Shown here: positions 47,579 to 60,903 of the stretch, in pieces | How the letters are laid out: each line of letters begins with the position of its first letter | Position numbering within the stretch: position 1 is the stretch's first letter | Source of the DNA: Dryas octopetala | Lineage: Eukaryota; Streptophyta; Magnoliopsida; Rosales; Rosaceae | Direction of reading: 5' to 3' | Assembly: GCA_963921425.1 (NCBI GenBank) | Contig: OY992839.1 | Location: forward strand, 994,501 to 1,058,500 | Length of the DNA stretch: 64,000 nucleotides | Program-made: the position numbers and the translations under genes | Notes under the pieces: generated by a model | Told to the model about the DNA's origin: nothing | Seen by the model: only the letters and a program-made list of their open reading frames with translations | Database searches by the model: none

Positions 47579-50500
47579 ATGATTCCACCTATAAAGCAAT
47601 ACAGATTACATAATATAACAGATTAAAGAGCAATATACCATCAAAGAGCAAAATAGTTCAAGCTGACCACTGTGAAAGGAAGTGGTGAAGCTACAAAAGG
47701 GCTCCGACCAAAAAAAAAAAGTTTGGAAGACCTCAAGGGCCAGGGCCAGACAATAATTATAATATGGCCTTAGAGACAGCAGATGGCTAAATATAAATCA
47801 CGCATCACACCCCATACAAATGGTATAAGCATTTATATCAGTATGAGGCAAAAGACAAGACAGACATATATTTGAAGCCTACACAGGACAACCTATTTAA
47901 TTGTACACCTAGAACACCCCCACCACCCCAAAGTATGAGAGCTACGGATTATTCAATCAATTGGTTTCATATTGTATTTCAATACCTTCTACAGTACTGT
48001 TTTCATTTGAAGATCGCCCATCCTCATCAGACAAGCAAAGGAAAACTGAGCTGCTCACAAGATTACCCAAGGCAACCAATATTCCAAGACAAAATTGTGC
48101 AAGCAGAAAGAATCCAGGTATGGGATAATGCCACAACCCAACCATCTCCCATATGTCCATGTTCTGAACATGTAATGGAAACAGTTAACTTCAAACCATT
48201 TTCTGCTAAATTCAGACATGAAACGTCACCAGAAAGAGAGTAATACCTTCCCAATTTTCCAATTCAAGAATGCAAATGCTACATTGAAAATATATGTGCT
48301 AACAGCCCAGAAGAGAATGAAGACAAGAAGCAGCCCATTCAGTCGATGCAAACGAAATACGGAAGGGAAGGCATATATGATGTAGCCAACATATGCAAGT
48401 AGCCCAAATGCACAAACACTTGCAAAATGAAAACTCCAGAAGGAAAGAGCAAACAAGGACACCTGTCAAGTCACCACCGAAAATGTTCATATGAACCGAT
48501 TAATATTACTAAACTCAATAGCAAACAGATTTTAATACCAACTTTAGCTAGATACAATTTACAAGTAAACGAAAAAATTGGAAAATCATAAGTCAAAGAA
48601 TGTCATTGCACAGATTTGGTCACAATCCCACATAACATGGGCACCTCATAACCAAATTAATACAAACCCAAAACAATCCCCCAATCAAATCAGATTAAAA
48701 AATATTGACAGAAGTTCATGAAATAATTGTAGATCTCAATACCAAGTGGTTTAGGACGGGCACCTCTAATGGGCCTTCAACCCAAGAAGTTTGTTTCAAC
48801 TTCTGTTTTCTCCTCTCATTTTTTCCAGATTTTTTAGCATGACAAAGATTGCAATATTTTATTTTAGTAATCATAATCATCCTTGCCTCTGTTCTAGACT
48901 AGTCATATGAGGTCTGTCATATTAATTATATCTCCTATTTTTTCTATTACATGCAATATCCCTAGCCTTATTGGAGGGGCAAAAAATATTTCATCCTTGG
49001 CTTTCCAGTTGATCTTAATTTAATAAAATAAATCCTTTATGTAAAATTTGCAAGTAATAAATTGGGGAAGCATAGCATGAATTTTGATACAATAAGTTGA
49101 TCTTACTTTAATAATATAGGGGAAAGAAACTATAGCAAGTAGGATCCATGAAAAAGACTATAAATTGAAGAAGAAACAGAGAATGAATTTCGCTACAATA
49201 AGTTTATATTTGGAAACCATAAAAGTTGCAACTAAAAAGAAAATTGTGTTCAACTGAACTATCAAATCAAGCTCATTGGATTGGAAGAACATCAAAATGA
49301 AAATCACTCAATAGTAGGTTCCCCACATGATGGTTCAAACTAAATAGATACCTAAAGCCCCATGCATTAAATTCAAGCACTGAAATTCACAACTGCCTCA
49401 TCTTCACCTTCAAAAAGATGGCATGCATGAGTCAAGTCAGCTTCAATAAACATCATGATGTTCAGTCAAGAGGAAAAGAGACTATAGGAATATATACCGG
49501 GAAACCATATGTGAAAAAGTTGATACTAAAGGTACGAAAAACCGCTCCCGTCAACAAAACATTGGTATGCCTTACACCAGATCTGTGAATAAATAAATAA
49601 TTATGTAAGCTTGCACCCATCTCACTTTATCAAATCAGCTTTGCTTCAGCAAAATCAAAGACAAGAACTTAGGGAAGGAAGACAGAAGGTCTTTCTCCCA
49701 TTTGTCTTACAAAATCAAATGGTTTAACTTGTAAACATTGAAGACAATGATCAACGAGATAGCATAATGTGACCTGGATGAACAGATGGAACCTCCAAGA
49801 ATATTACCTGGATTCATGAATAAAAAATGAATGCTTTGAGGGAAGAAGTTGCTCCGTCAAGTTACTTTCTTTCATGGACAAAATAAAATCCATTTCCTCT
49901 AGGTCACATTTAACAAAGGATAGCTGCATTAAAAGGAAGAAAAGGTCAAAAATTAAAAAAAACACAACCAGGAGATGGCAATGCAGCAAGGATTTTAAGA
50001 ACTGAAACACTTATGTAACAAAGTAACAAAGATGACACACACACACATTTGCATGTAGGATTCTCTGGTGCCCATAACCCAAAGCTGCATGGTCACTAAA
50101 TTAATTCTGAGATATAGTTTTTGTGCACAAACATTTCAATATCAAATAGCCAGATCAACTGGAATAATAAAACCATATCACCCAGGAATGAATTATTACG
50201 AAATAAACTTGCAGACCCCACATTATAGAGAATCTGGAATCACCGGTTTACAGATATCCTGATATACCAAACTCTGTAGCATTATATAGACGTACCATGA
50301 TGTAGCAAAGTACAAGAGAGACGCTCGAACAAACTTCAGTCCACTCAGAATATAAAGTTATTTTGAACAGACCAATGAAATCAGCTATCCATTTTAACAT
50401 ATCTGGAAACTCCACAGGGAGCTGATACACATAAAGCAAGACTATGTTGAAGCCTGCATACAAGTGAAAAGGCTTCCACCACCTTCAAACCCATAGATGA

Positions 50501-52736
50501 AACCATGAGCAACAAAAGGACAAACTAATAGACAGAGAGGAAGAGATGATGGTTTACAAAGAAATCACCTGAAAAGTCCTAGAAAATTGCTTGTCAAAGA
50601 CCAATCCACAAGACCAACGCAGCTCCCAATAAAAAATGGTAGAGAAACCCAAGAGGGATGGCTAATTCCAACAACAAGCTGAATGGCAGGCAACAGCAAG
50701 CAGGAAGCAACCCTAAGATGAGAACCTTCCATATGGAACAGAGAAATAATTCCAAGTCAGTTGTTACATTTATAATATCAATTATGGTGTCTTCAATTTA
50801 ACCAATTGATAAGTGGCAATCACACAAGGGCATGCATGCGTCTTGCAATTTTACATAAGGTTTATTATTCAAAGCATCCCTGCATTTTTAACAGTTTGCA
50901 TCAATCTCCCCGAGAAGAAAAAGGAAGAATCTTATTCGAGCTCAAATATTGAATTGCTTTATGTAACTGATGCTATCTGGGTTGATATGAAAAATCACAG
51001 AAAAAACCAAGGATAAATAAATCAGCGTGGTAAATACTTACAAACTAAGCGTTCAACAGATGATAAGAATCGACCCCAACATGAATCACATGACGAAACA
51101 AGACCAAATCTGTTCCCAAACAAGTCAACTAGAGCAACAGCAGCTACTGATAGTTGTACAACTAAAAAATAAATCACAGAGGGAGATTTCCATGACTGAA
51201 CTCTGCAAAAGTATACACAAGAGACAAAGTATATATGTATGCATTTAAAATAAAGGAATATGAGATCAAAATAGACACCAAAGATAATTCGTACATCATG
51301 AATCCAAAAAGCTTTGCCCACCAAGCATCTGCCATACTCCATCTATCTCCCTCACTAACCCATATAACAAGATATATCACTTGTGAAAGAATAACAAATA
51401 AAGAATATATGATAATGGACCACAATAATAAAAGCCTCCTTCCAAAATGAAATCCTACGACAAAGAAAAATGGTGTTAGAAGTAGTAAAAATCAGTTATT
51501 AATTTTGAGCATTTAATACAATAAGAAGCAGCATCAGAAACAACAGCAAAAATATTTTCTCTTGTCCATAAGTTGCATTAGTAACACCAAAATTGTTCAA
51601 AATAAAATTTCAGCATGATACTGATCAAACCTAAAATTTGATGTTGAATGAGATATTGAACAGAATACTAAGAATCTCACAATACACATGACTAAATTTG
51701 GCATCCACGTAGACATAGCTACTTAGGAAAACCAAAGCTGAGCACTTTTTGAATTAAAATCACTGATGCATTTAATCAAAGTCCTACAGCACATTGATAA
51801 GGAATCATGCAATTATATATTTACACTGCAGTAAAACTTCCTACTGAAGATACTTTTCTGTATAATGCACAATGCATTCTGTATTATTCCTTATCCATAA
51901 ACACACACATACCATTTGTGACAAAAAAAAAAAAACTAATGCAGGATCATGCTATCAGATTCAGCCTATCACATTGGGTTTATGGGCCGGTGATTCAATG
52001 CACCTCACATAATAGTCAATGTGCTGGATAAACTTAATTCAGTGATTGAGGTCATTTTAAATTTCACCATTGTTTTCTGGCTGAAAGCAACTAATTTAAC
52101 TAGTCTGTTGGAATTTGATTTGATTTCACCAAGACTTTTTGTATCAAGAAAACTCTTTGCATATGAGACTTTTTATGCCAACTCATTAACAATACAGTAG
52201 TAATCCATAAATATATGTTGCATGTATTTTCCTAATATATCCATTTCCTCGTCAAACAAAGTACCTCCACCACCATCTCACAGTATGGTCCCAGAGGGAA
52301 AGAGGGGAAGAAAAACACATAACATAACTACATAAAAGCATTCGTAAATTGGAAGCCAAACTGTAAAATCTACATAGAGCAGCTTACCTATTTTTGGCGC
52401 ATAAAATTGAATAAGAAGAAAAGCTATCAAATCAACAATAGAGAACAAGCTCCAGTTGATAAAAGCAGCTGCAAAAAAAGATGGTAACATGTAAAAATCA
52501 ATTATTTCATCTAACTTGCCATAGAAAAGCTAAACGAGCTCACTCAACGAAAACAGAACAAAGAATGCAAGAGTAATTATATCTGGTCAAATGCAAGGGT
52601 AATATCCAGTTCATCCACTTGAAAAAACTTGTTACCGCAATAAGATGGTTATTAAAGTAAATGAACAAAAGGCATTTTCAAGAATACCTGCTAGCAGCAG
52701 CAGAGGCAATACAAATCCGCCAAGAAATCTCCCCAT
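38174..52736 (-). CDS. PIEZO1: PIEZO mechanosensitive ion channel
   Basis: A complete plant PIEZO, 2477 residues, close to the 2485 of Arabidopsis At2g48060. PIEZO forms a trimeric stretch-activated cation channel; in plants it is reported in root tips and vacuolar membranes. Exons on the minus strand: 52736-52688, 52468-52388, 51454-51295, 51202-51038, 50712-50569, 50482-50296, 49923-49808, 49582-49498, 48462-48247, 48163-47986, 47209-47081, 46888-46715, 46551-46318, 45440-43896, 43527-41042, 40801-40406, 40013-39855, 39600-39097, 38981-38837, 38693-38549, 38309-38174. Phases agree throughout with no stop. Dozens of hydrophobic helices form the blades, a charged coiled coil (QEKKAAWKNAQLQ, EKKRQRNLQVEKMK) the beam region, and the conserved C-terminal pore part includes VLDWSCTTTSLTMYDWLK and CSDLRMRIPYENLPSCDR. 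The exon 4 end (51038) is the least certain site: a stronger donor four bases upstream would break the frame. Confidence 0.95.
39051..39093. repeat. (GA)21 microsatellite at PIEZO intron 18 donor
   Basis: A 43-bp GA tract; on the transcribed strand it is (CT)n starting three bases inside intron 18, right after the GT of the splice donor at 39096-39095. Confidence 0.9.
47546..47577. repeat. (GA)16 microsatellite in PIEZO intron 10
   Basis: 32-bp GA tract between exons 47986-48163 and 47081-47209. Confidence 0.9.
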
Positions 52737-53527
52737 GAGAGAGGCCCTCAATACCAAAAACAATCACTTCAATTCCACAAATCAATGGGTTTTCGATTAA
52801 CATCAAAATCACGAAAACCCATTTCCCGAAAGCTTCAAATTTCCTCAGAAACTCCCAATTTGAATTGAAACCCAAGAAAGTTAGCTAGCTTCTTCTTCTC
52901 TGCTTCGAGGACGATAACGAATTAAACAGAATATCGATACTTTAGTCCTCTAAACTCCCGGCAAATCAAACCTTCGTCGAAAGTAATGATTAACGAGAAT
53001 GTTAATCTCTAGCTACTAGTCCCAAGTCCGAACTGAAAGTCACATTAATTTTACAGCAAAAATGTCGAAATCAATCATATGGTAAATCATAAATGAGATT
53101 GCCGAACTAGCAAGAAGCTTTGAAAAAAAAATAATATAAATAAATAAATTGAAGAAATAATAAATTAAAATTAATTTATAATTCTGTAGCGTGTAAGTAA
53201 TCTTTTGACCAATCGGAATTAATTATCGAGTTTTTGGGGTCTGAATCTGACGGACTACTGTGATTAGTTTTCGCGGGGAATTGATTGGCGTCATACAACT
53301 GTTAGTTTCGTATTGGGCTCAAATTCTGTATTCAGTAGAAACTTCTAATGGGCCATAGACAAGTTAATGATGTTGGGCCAAGCAATGGTATATTTAGAAT
53401 GAGGCCCAAAAAAGGCCCAAATGTTGTTTCAGAACTCTTCCCTGCCTTAAGTTTCTTATCTTCCTCTGTTTCATTCGGCTTCCTAGTTCTTGAATTTTCA
53501 GCTGTCATCTTATTCTTCTCAGTAAAC
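52737..53527. promoter_or_regulatory. Shared divergent promoter, PIEZO and RPH1
   Basis: The two start codons point away from each other across 791 bp. It holds the leaders of both genes. No obvious TATA box on either side near the expected starts, consistent with housekeeping-type promoters. Confidence 0.5.
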
Positions 53528-55062
53528 ATGAACACCTTAACTTCAACGTCTCTCTGCAACTACCAAATCTCAAGATTTCCTTTCACTGTTTCGAACCTGA
53601 GAAACATATCACCCAATAATACTCCATTTCCCAGCAAAATCTTCTTCAAAATATATGCGAATGCCAATGAGTTAGATGCACAGGCAGTGGAGGAACCAAA
53701 GCAGGAGCTAGAAGCTGAACCAAAAGAAGCAAACAAGCCCTCCTCTATACCCACTGTTTCTCCACTCGACAAGGACCTCAAAAAGGTTGGTTTACTTTTG
53801 TATTCTACTGGGTAAACGAAACTGCATTTTTTTTCTTTTTTGTTGTTGTTTTCTTGTACAATCTTAGATGTGTTTGTAAATCTTCTTGAAGGTTGTGAAA
53901 TTGGGTCGTAATAAAACATAATATTTATGCTAACTGGGATTTTAGCTTCAGGTTTACTAGCAATCTATATCCTGAAAAGGCAGATTTTTTTTTAGCTAGA
54001 AAGTGAGAGAAATGGGTTTCTGCTGCATATTCTTATAGGGTTGAGTGGTTGAGTGGTTATATTAAAGTATGTTTAAAACTTTAACCTGTCCCTTATTAAG
54101 CATAATGTAGTTTCTTGGACTTTGGTGACTACTAGAAGAAGCTAACAAGGCATGTTCTGTCATTTGGAGGGAAAATAGAATTGCATCAACATGTCCTTAA
54201 GATAAAAGCTTAATGCAAGTAATATGCATTGGACAATATTTCTGATTTAAGTTACCTCTATATGTAATGATACTCTTTCACAACTCCTCCCAAGGCTAAT
54301 GCTTCCATTTTGCACAACAGGTTGTTCAGAAGACTGCTGCAACCTTTGCACCAAGAGCTTCCACAGCTTCCAAAAACCCGGCCGTGCCTGGTTCTACTTT
54401 GTACACTGTTTTTGAGGTTCAAGGCTATGCTTCCATGCTGTTAGGTGGAGTTCTGTCTTTCAATCTCATATTCCCATCAAATGAACCAGACTTATGGAGG
54501 TTAATGGGAATGTGGTCCATTTGGATGTTTAGTAAGTTATCTCCCCACTCACTTTAATTGCAAATTTTTCACTTTCTCTTGTACTAAAGATATGTTTGGA
54601 ACATGTTACTTAAATCTTTCTATATACTACTTCATTGGAAAGCTTTTCAAATTGAAGTGAAATAGGCAGTTGTTCATATTGTGGTTTACAATTAATTTGT
54701 ACATGGTTCAATATTTTACGTAGTGCAGAATTGGATCTTAACAAGGAATGTAATTTTCAAATGTTTGCAGCAATTCCTTCACTGCGAGCCCGAGACTGCT
54801 CAAAAAATGAGAAAGAAGCACTAAACTATCTCTTTCTTCTCGTCCCATTACTTAATGTTACAATCCCATTCTTTTGGAAGTCCTTTGCAGTTGTTTGGTC
54901 TGCTGATACCATAGCCTTCTTTGCCATGTATGCATGGAAGGTATGTATACAATCAGATATACGAATTAGACATTCCCTTTTATAAGCTGTGATTCTTTTT
55001 TTCTTCTTCAGCTAACATATACTTTATTTCTACAGATGGGGTGGCTACAAAGAAAAGGCTAG
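53528..55062 (+). CDS. RPH1: RPH1-type chloroplast membrane protein
   Basis: A 221-residue protein matching RESISTANCE TO PHYTOPHTHORA 1 (At2g48070), a plastid protein needed for defence against Phytophthora in Arabidopsis and potato. Exons: 53528-53785, 54321-54531, 54771-54940, 55036-55062. A Ser/Thr/Asn-rich transit peptide (about 1-45) is followed by an acidic stretch (EEPKQELEAEPKEANKPSS), then conserved membrane helices (GYASMLLGGVLSFNLIFPSN; LFLLVPLLNVTIPFFWKSF), ending in MGWLQRKG. The frame is open upstream to an ATG at 53348, which would add 60 residues; the transit-peptide-like start at 53528 is preferred. It sits divergent from PIEZO, as in Arabidopsis (from memory). Confidence 0.9.
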
Positions 55063-55680
55063 GAATCCAAATTGCTTGCTGTCTTCAAATGAATTGATAG
55101 GCACTAAGGCACATAACTTTATATGAAACTTGTCAACGCTGATGGCCCCAAAGTATGAGAAAACTAAGCTTGTACATTTACAGGACACACTGGTGCTTGC
55201 CTCATCTGCAGGAGCCACAGATATCATCATCATTGTTTTGGGATATGTTGTGATGAAATGGATGCATTCATGTTCAGGCAGTGTTGTTAATAGGATGGAT
55301 ATTATTTAACAAGTGCAAATATAGTTAGAACAAAATAATGCAATGATAAATTTGTATATAAAATCCTGAATATTTGTTGTTCTTGTTTATTTATTTTCCT
55401 TTGGGTCAAAAAAACAACGTCAATGGATGAATGGAAGCGTGCAGGTGCACCATTAGGTGATGAGGATTGTAATGGAACTTTGCTTACTTAGTCTCTTTTG
55501 GCTGCAGTATAACAATTAATTTCATCGACACTACTATTCATACGCTATTTTTTGTCTTCTTTTTTTTTGCCAAATTACATTTTATGTCCATGTGATTTGG
55601 ATATTTTTGCTTTAATCCCTATAATTCAAAAAGTTTCCATCAAGGCCAAGTTTGTAAAATCCCTCAATTTTTTTATGGAA
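55063..55680. other. RPH1 3' flank, no gene seen
   Basis: Downstream flank of RPH1 running into a poly-T-containing spacer before the GC-rich element. Confidence 0.55.
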
Positions 55681-55689
55681 AACTTAAAA

Positions 55690-56314
55690 GGGGGGGGCTA
55701 TTCAGACCACCCCCCTAATTTTTTGCCTATTTTTGCCCATTTTGCCCTCCTCTCCTCCTCCCCCACCCAGCCACCACTCCCCCACCGATCCCCTCCCCTC
55801 CCCAGCCCGCCCCTACCCAGCCCACCCCTACCCAGCTAGCCCGCACCCCCTCACCTCAAGCCCCGCCGCCGTCGCACCCATCCCCAGCTCGCCCGCACCC
55901 CCGTCGCACCCATCCCCAGCCCGCCCGCACCCCCTCACCTCAAGCCCCGCCGCCATCGCACCCATCCCCAGCCCGCCCGCACACCCATCCCCAAGCCCAG
56001 CCCCCGTCGTACCCATCCCCAGCCCGCCCGCAGAGAGAGGGAAGAGAGAGAGAGAAGGGAGATCGGGCGGCAGGGAGGGCTGGGTGGGTCGCACCGGCGA
56101 TGGGGAGGGGCGGGGTCGACCGGCGAAGGGGAGGAGTGGGTCGCGCCGGCGGCGGGGAGAGCTAGGTGGGTCGTGCAGGCGGCGGGGAGGGTGGCCGGCC
56201 AAAATTGGAGGGTGAGGTTTTTTTTTTTATGTAGGGGCAAAATGGGCAAAAAAGGGTAAAAAATTAATGGGGTGGTGAACTCAGCATTTTTGGCTGGTGG
56301 GAATAGCCCCCCCC
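55690..56314. mobile_element. Pack-MULE-like element, GC-rich core
   Basis: The termini are inverted repeats: left GGGGGGGCTATTC, then TAATTTTTTGCC and TGCCCATTTTGCCC; right, reverse-complemented, GGGGGGGGCTATTC, then TTAATTTTTTACCC and TGCCCATTTTGCCC. Flanks AACTTAAAA (55681-55689) and AACTTCAAA (56315-56323) form a 9-bp target-site duplication with one mismatch, the Mutator hallmark. The core (about 55745-56210) is extremely GC-rich and partly repeated (an approximately 80-bp unit containing CACCTCAAGCCCCGCCGCC occurs twice); its open frames are Pro-rich on one strand and Arg/Gly-rich on the other, without domain. No transposase. Confidence 0.75.
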
Positions 56315-56563
56315 AACTTCAAAAGAAGTCTAAACCTTTGGGCCGAGTGACCCATTGGAATTGATGATGGGCTTAATGCCATGGGCCTAGTTCTTAGCCT
56401 CTAGACCGAGTGACCCATTTGAGCAGAAGCCACATCTATACGTCATATGAAACGACGTCGTAAGAGTAAGAGGCCGGGCATTCACCCTTCTCTTACTAGT
56501 TACTATAGAAATTGTAAGAATTTCGAAGGCCGGGCATTCAGACGTTATAGAAGTAACGAGAAA

Positions 56564-58266
<1,703 letters not shown>

Positions 58267-58746
58267 TATTTGAGAACCATTGTTTACAACCATTATATAG
58301 TTTCTAACTTTAAATAGAATAGAAATTAGAAAGGTTTTGCAGACTTTCAAGGTTTTAGATGTATGCTAGATTGGTGTGTGATACAAGTACATGTTCTAAG
58401 AACATATTTCTACAGCCCAAACCATTTTACGAAAATATATTTTTGTTTGTTAGTGAGGTAAATAATGTGTCATCTGTTGCAATTCACGAAATGCCAAGTT
58501 AAATACCTTGGATATCAATGTCAATAAAATTTAGCGATTTTTTAAACTTTTTACTAAGGAAAACGACTTGGGAAGAGAGGTTGATCTTAATAGCATTCCT
58601 CTAATACATAATAGTAAACGCTGCCAAGTTCCTAATATCCACAGAGTATGAAATGAGCACAGTTGTGATACAAGCCTAGAGATCTCTAACTTTAAAGTTT
58701 TGCGGAAAAGTGCTATATTAGCTGGATTCACAAAGTACACACCAAA
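58267..58746. other. Convergent spacer, ABP1 and RRP4
   Basis: 480 bp holding both 3' flanks; no gene. Confidence 0.6.
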
Positions 58747-60903
58747 TCATCCCTTCTTTTTAGTCAAGCTTCGCCTTACAGCCTCCTTTTCTGCAACCAG
58801 AACACAGAACTCTGAGCCAAGCATTTCATGTATAGCAACATTTAGAGAACTGCTCAAATCCACCGTCTCTGTGATCACTTCTACGGTAATATTGAAGCCT
58901 AAGGTAGACAATATGCGGATGGCATTTGCAGTCCTGCATATGTTCTCTCTTGTCTCTTGGGGAGTGTAGTTTCTTTCTTGCTCTTCAAGACTTAAGGAAC
59001 ATTTATTGGCTTCAGTATTATGTTGTTCATGCTTGTTCACTTGATCCACTACCATATCGTCTGTAACTTCAACATGTTCACCAACCCAGATGAATCCATT
59101 ACAGCCGAGTATTAGGTCAATTCCATACTTTTCCAAATGATGGAAGTGCTGTTTGCGTCTTTTCACTAGATAAGGAGGGACTGTGAGCAACTGACCCCTT
59201 CCAAGCTGCAATTCAGGTTATAATCAATATGAGAAACATTAACAGCACAAACATGATGATATGCCAAATAGACTATTTAGATAACAAGAAGACTCGAGTA
59301 AAATCATGACCAGACGCATGTTTCAGAAAATAAACACGTGAACATTTGTTTGGAAAGCAACAACCATGGGAATAAACTCAATAAAGAGATATATCTGACT
59401 TATTGTAAGAATTCTCTACCAAGCTTCTTCAATTCTAGCCACTAGCTTCCCCTCCTTTTAATGAAAAAGGTCATTCAGAGAAATATTCCTAGAAGTCCAG
59501 AAATTATAAAGAAGAATAAAGAAGACAGACCTTTCCATACTTCTGACTTCTTGCTTGGAGATGTAAACCATCGTGTTGAAAACCACGAACTTCAGCCTAG
59601 AAAAAGAAATTGCAACATAGAAGTATTATTAATACATACTTTTTTTATTCAATTAGGCCAGTAGTATATGTTACAGGACTTACACAAATAACATCATTCT
59701 CTTCAAAAATGCTGCGCATGTTGAGTTCATCCAGTGCAGTACGGCGCCTCTGGCAGGCCATTAAAACAGTGAAACGTAAATGAGGGAATTGCAAAGGAAG
59801 ATGGAGCAATATTCCATACTTTTACATTAAAATCAGAGCATTTTTACCACCACAGTGGCTCAAAATACATTGTACCTTGGCACCTGCCAATAAAAGGCTA
59901 AAAGCCCTTTCATGTAAAACTATTATACATACATCTATCCACAAGTAAAGTCAAATTTACAGTAATGGATGATCCAAATCGAACCTTGCCAAAATTTCAT
60001 TTTAAGAAGACATTTTTGGATTCATGCCACATTCATTAAATAAATGAAGTTCAAGTTAGTTCCATGAAGGATCTGTCCGACAGTCTAAACTAAAAGTACA
60101 GAAATTCCACATTTCCAACTCACATTTTCGTTATTTAGCAACACTAATAATTGCATATTTGGCCAAAGAAATCCATGTTACCAATTCGGGATAATAAATA
60201 TACCTGGATGCCGTCGGGTAAGTTCATTGAGGAAAGCATCAAAACTGCATCATGGCTATAGTTTATCTCCACCCTCCACCGCTTTGGAGCTACCTGAACA
60301 ATGATTAAGAATCAAATTATAAAAATACACAAAATACTGCAACAGAGAAGCATCAAAATTTTAAATAAAATTAATTAAAAAAGATTGAGCATTCCTGCTC
60401 TTACCTCAATAACACGGCCTACTATAATATCTCCAACCTCTGGTTTGTATCTACAATCATTTGATAATTCAATAAGCATCAAATTACCAATAATCTTTCA
60501 ATTACTATTTAGAAAAAGTTAGCACAATGGATTAGTGATTACCTGGCCCTTAAAGCACGCACATAGACCAGCTTATTCACACGCTCAACGACACCGCAAA
60601 CGGTCGCAACAACTTCACCATTGACTTCGGAAGTCCCATGTCCCCTGAATTTACACGAAAACCAGTTACCAAGAAATGGTTTTACAAAAAAATAAAACCC
60701 AACTTAAAATTCACAAATCAAAGCATTTTAGAGGGAGGAGAGAAATACTTAAGAACGCCGTCTTCGTAGTTAACTGGGATTGTATCGGCGACAGTAACTG
60801 AAGCACTGGAATTGGCCTTTGAAGACAGAGACTCGAGCTTCTCCAGAGCTCTCTGTAGCCGAACCTTCTGGGTTTGGTTCAACGAGAGCTTTAACTCTCT
60901 CAT
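58747..60903 (-). CDS. RRP4: Exosome complex subunit RRP4
   Basis: A 327-residue RNA exosome cap subunit. RRP4 guides RNA into the exosome core in nucleus and cytoplasm for 3'-5' processing and decay. Exons on the minus strand: 60903-60749, 60644-60543, 60450-60405, 60293-60204, 59749-59684, 59596-59531, 59205-58747, all GT-AG with matching phases. An N-terminal domain (GHGTSEVNGEVVATVCGVVERVNKLV) is followed by an S1 RNA-binding domain (RYKPEVGDIIVGRVIEV through GFQHDGLHLQARSQKYGKL) and a KH-type domain (LILGCNGFIWVG). The S1 sequence RRRTALDELNMR identifies RRP4 over RRP40. ATG 60903 is chosen because the longer frame begins at GTG. Confidence 0.93.

Noticed and set aside
55733..56249. Pro-rich 160-residue frame and Arg/Gly-rich frames on the other strand
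   Set aside because: Open in several frames at once because of extreme GC content within a transposon core; not a credible gene.
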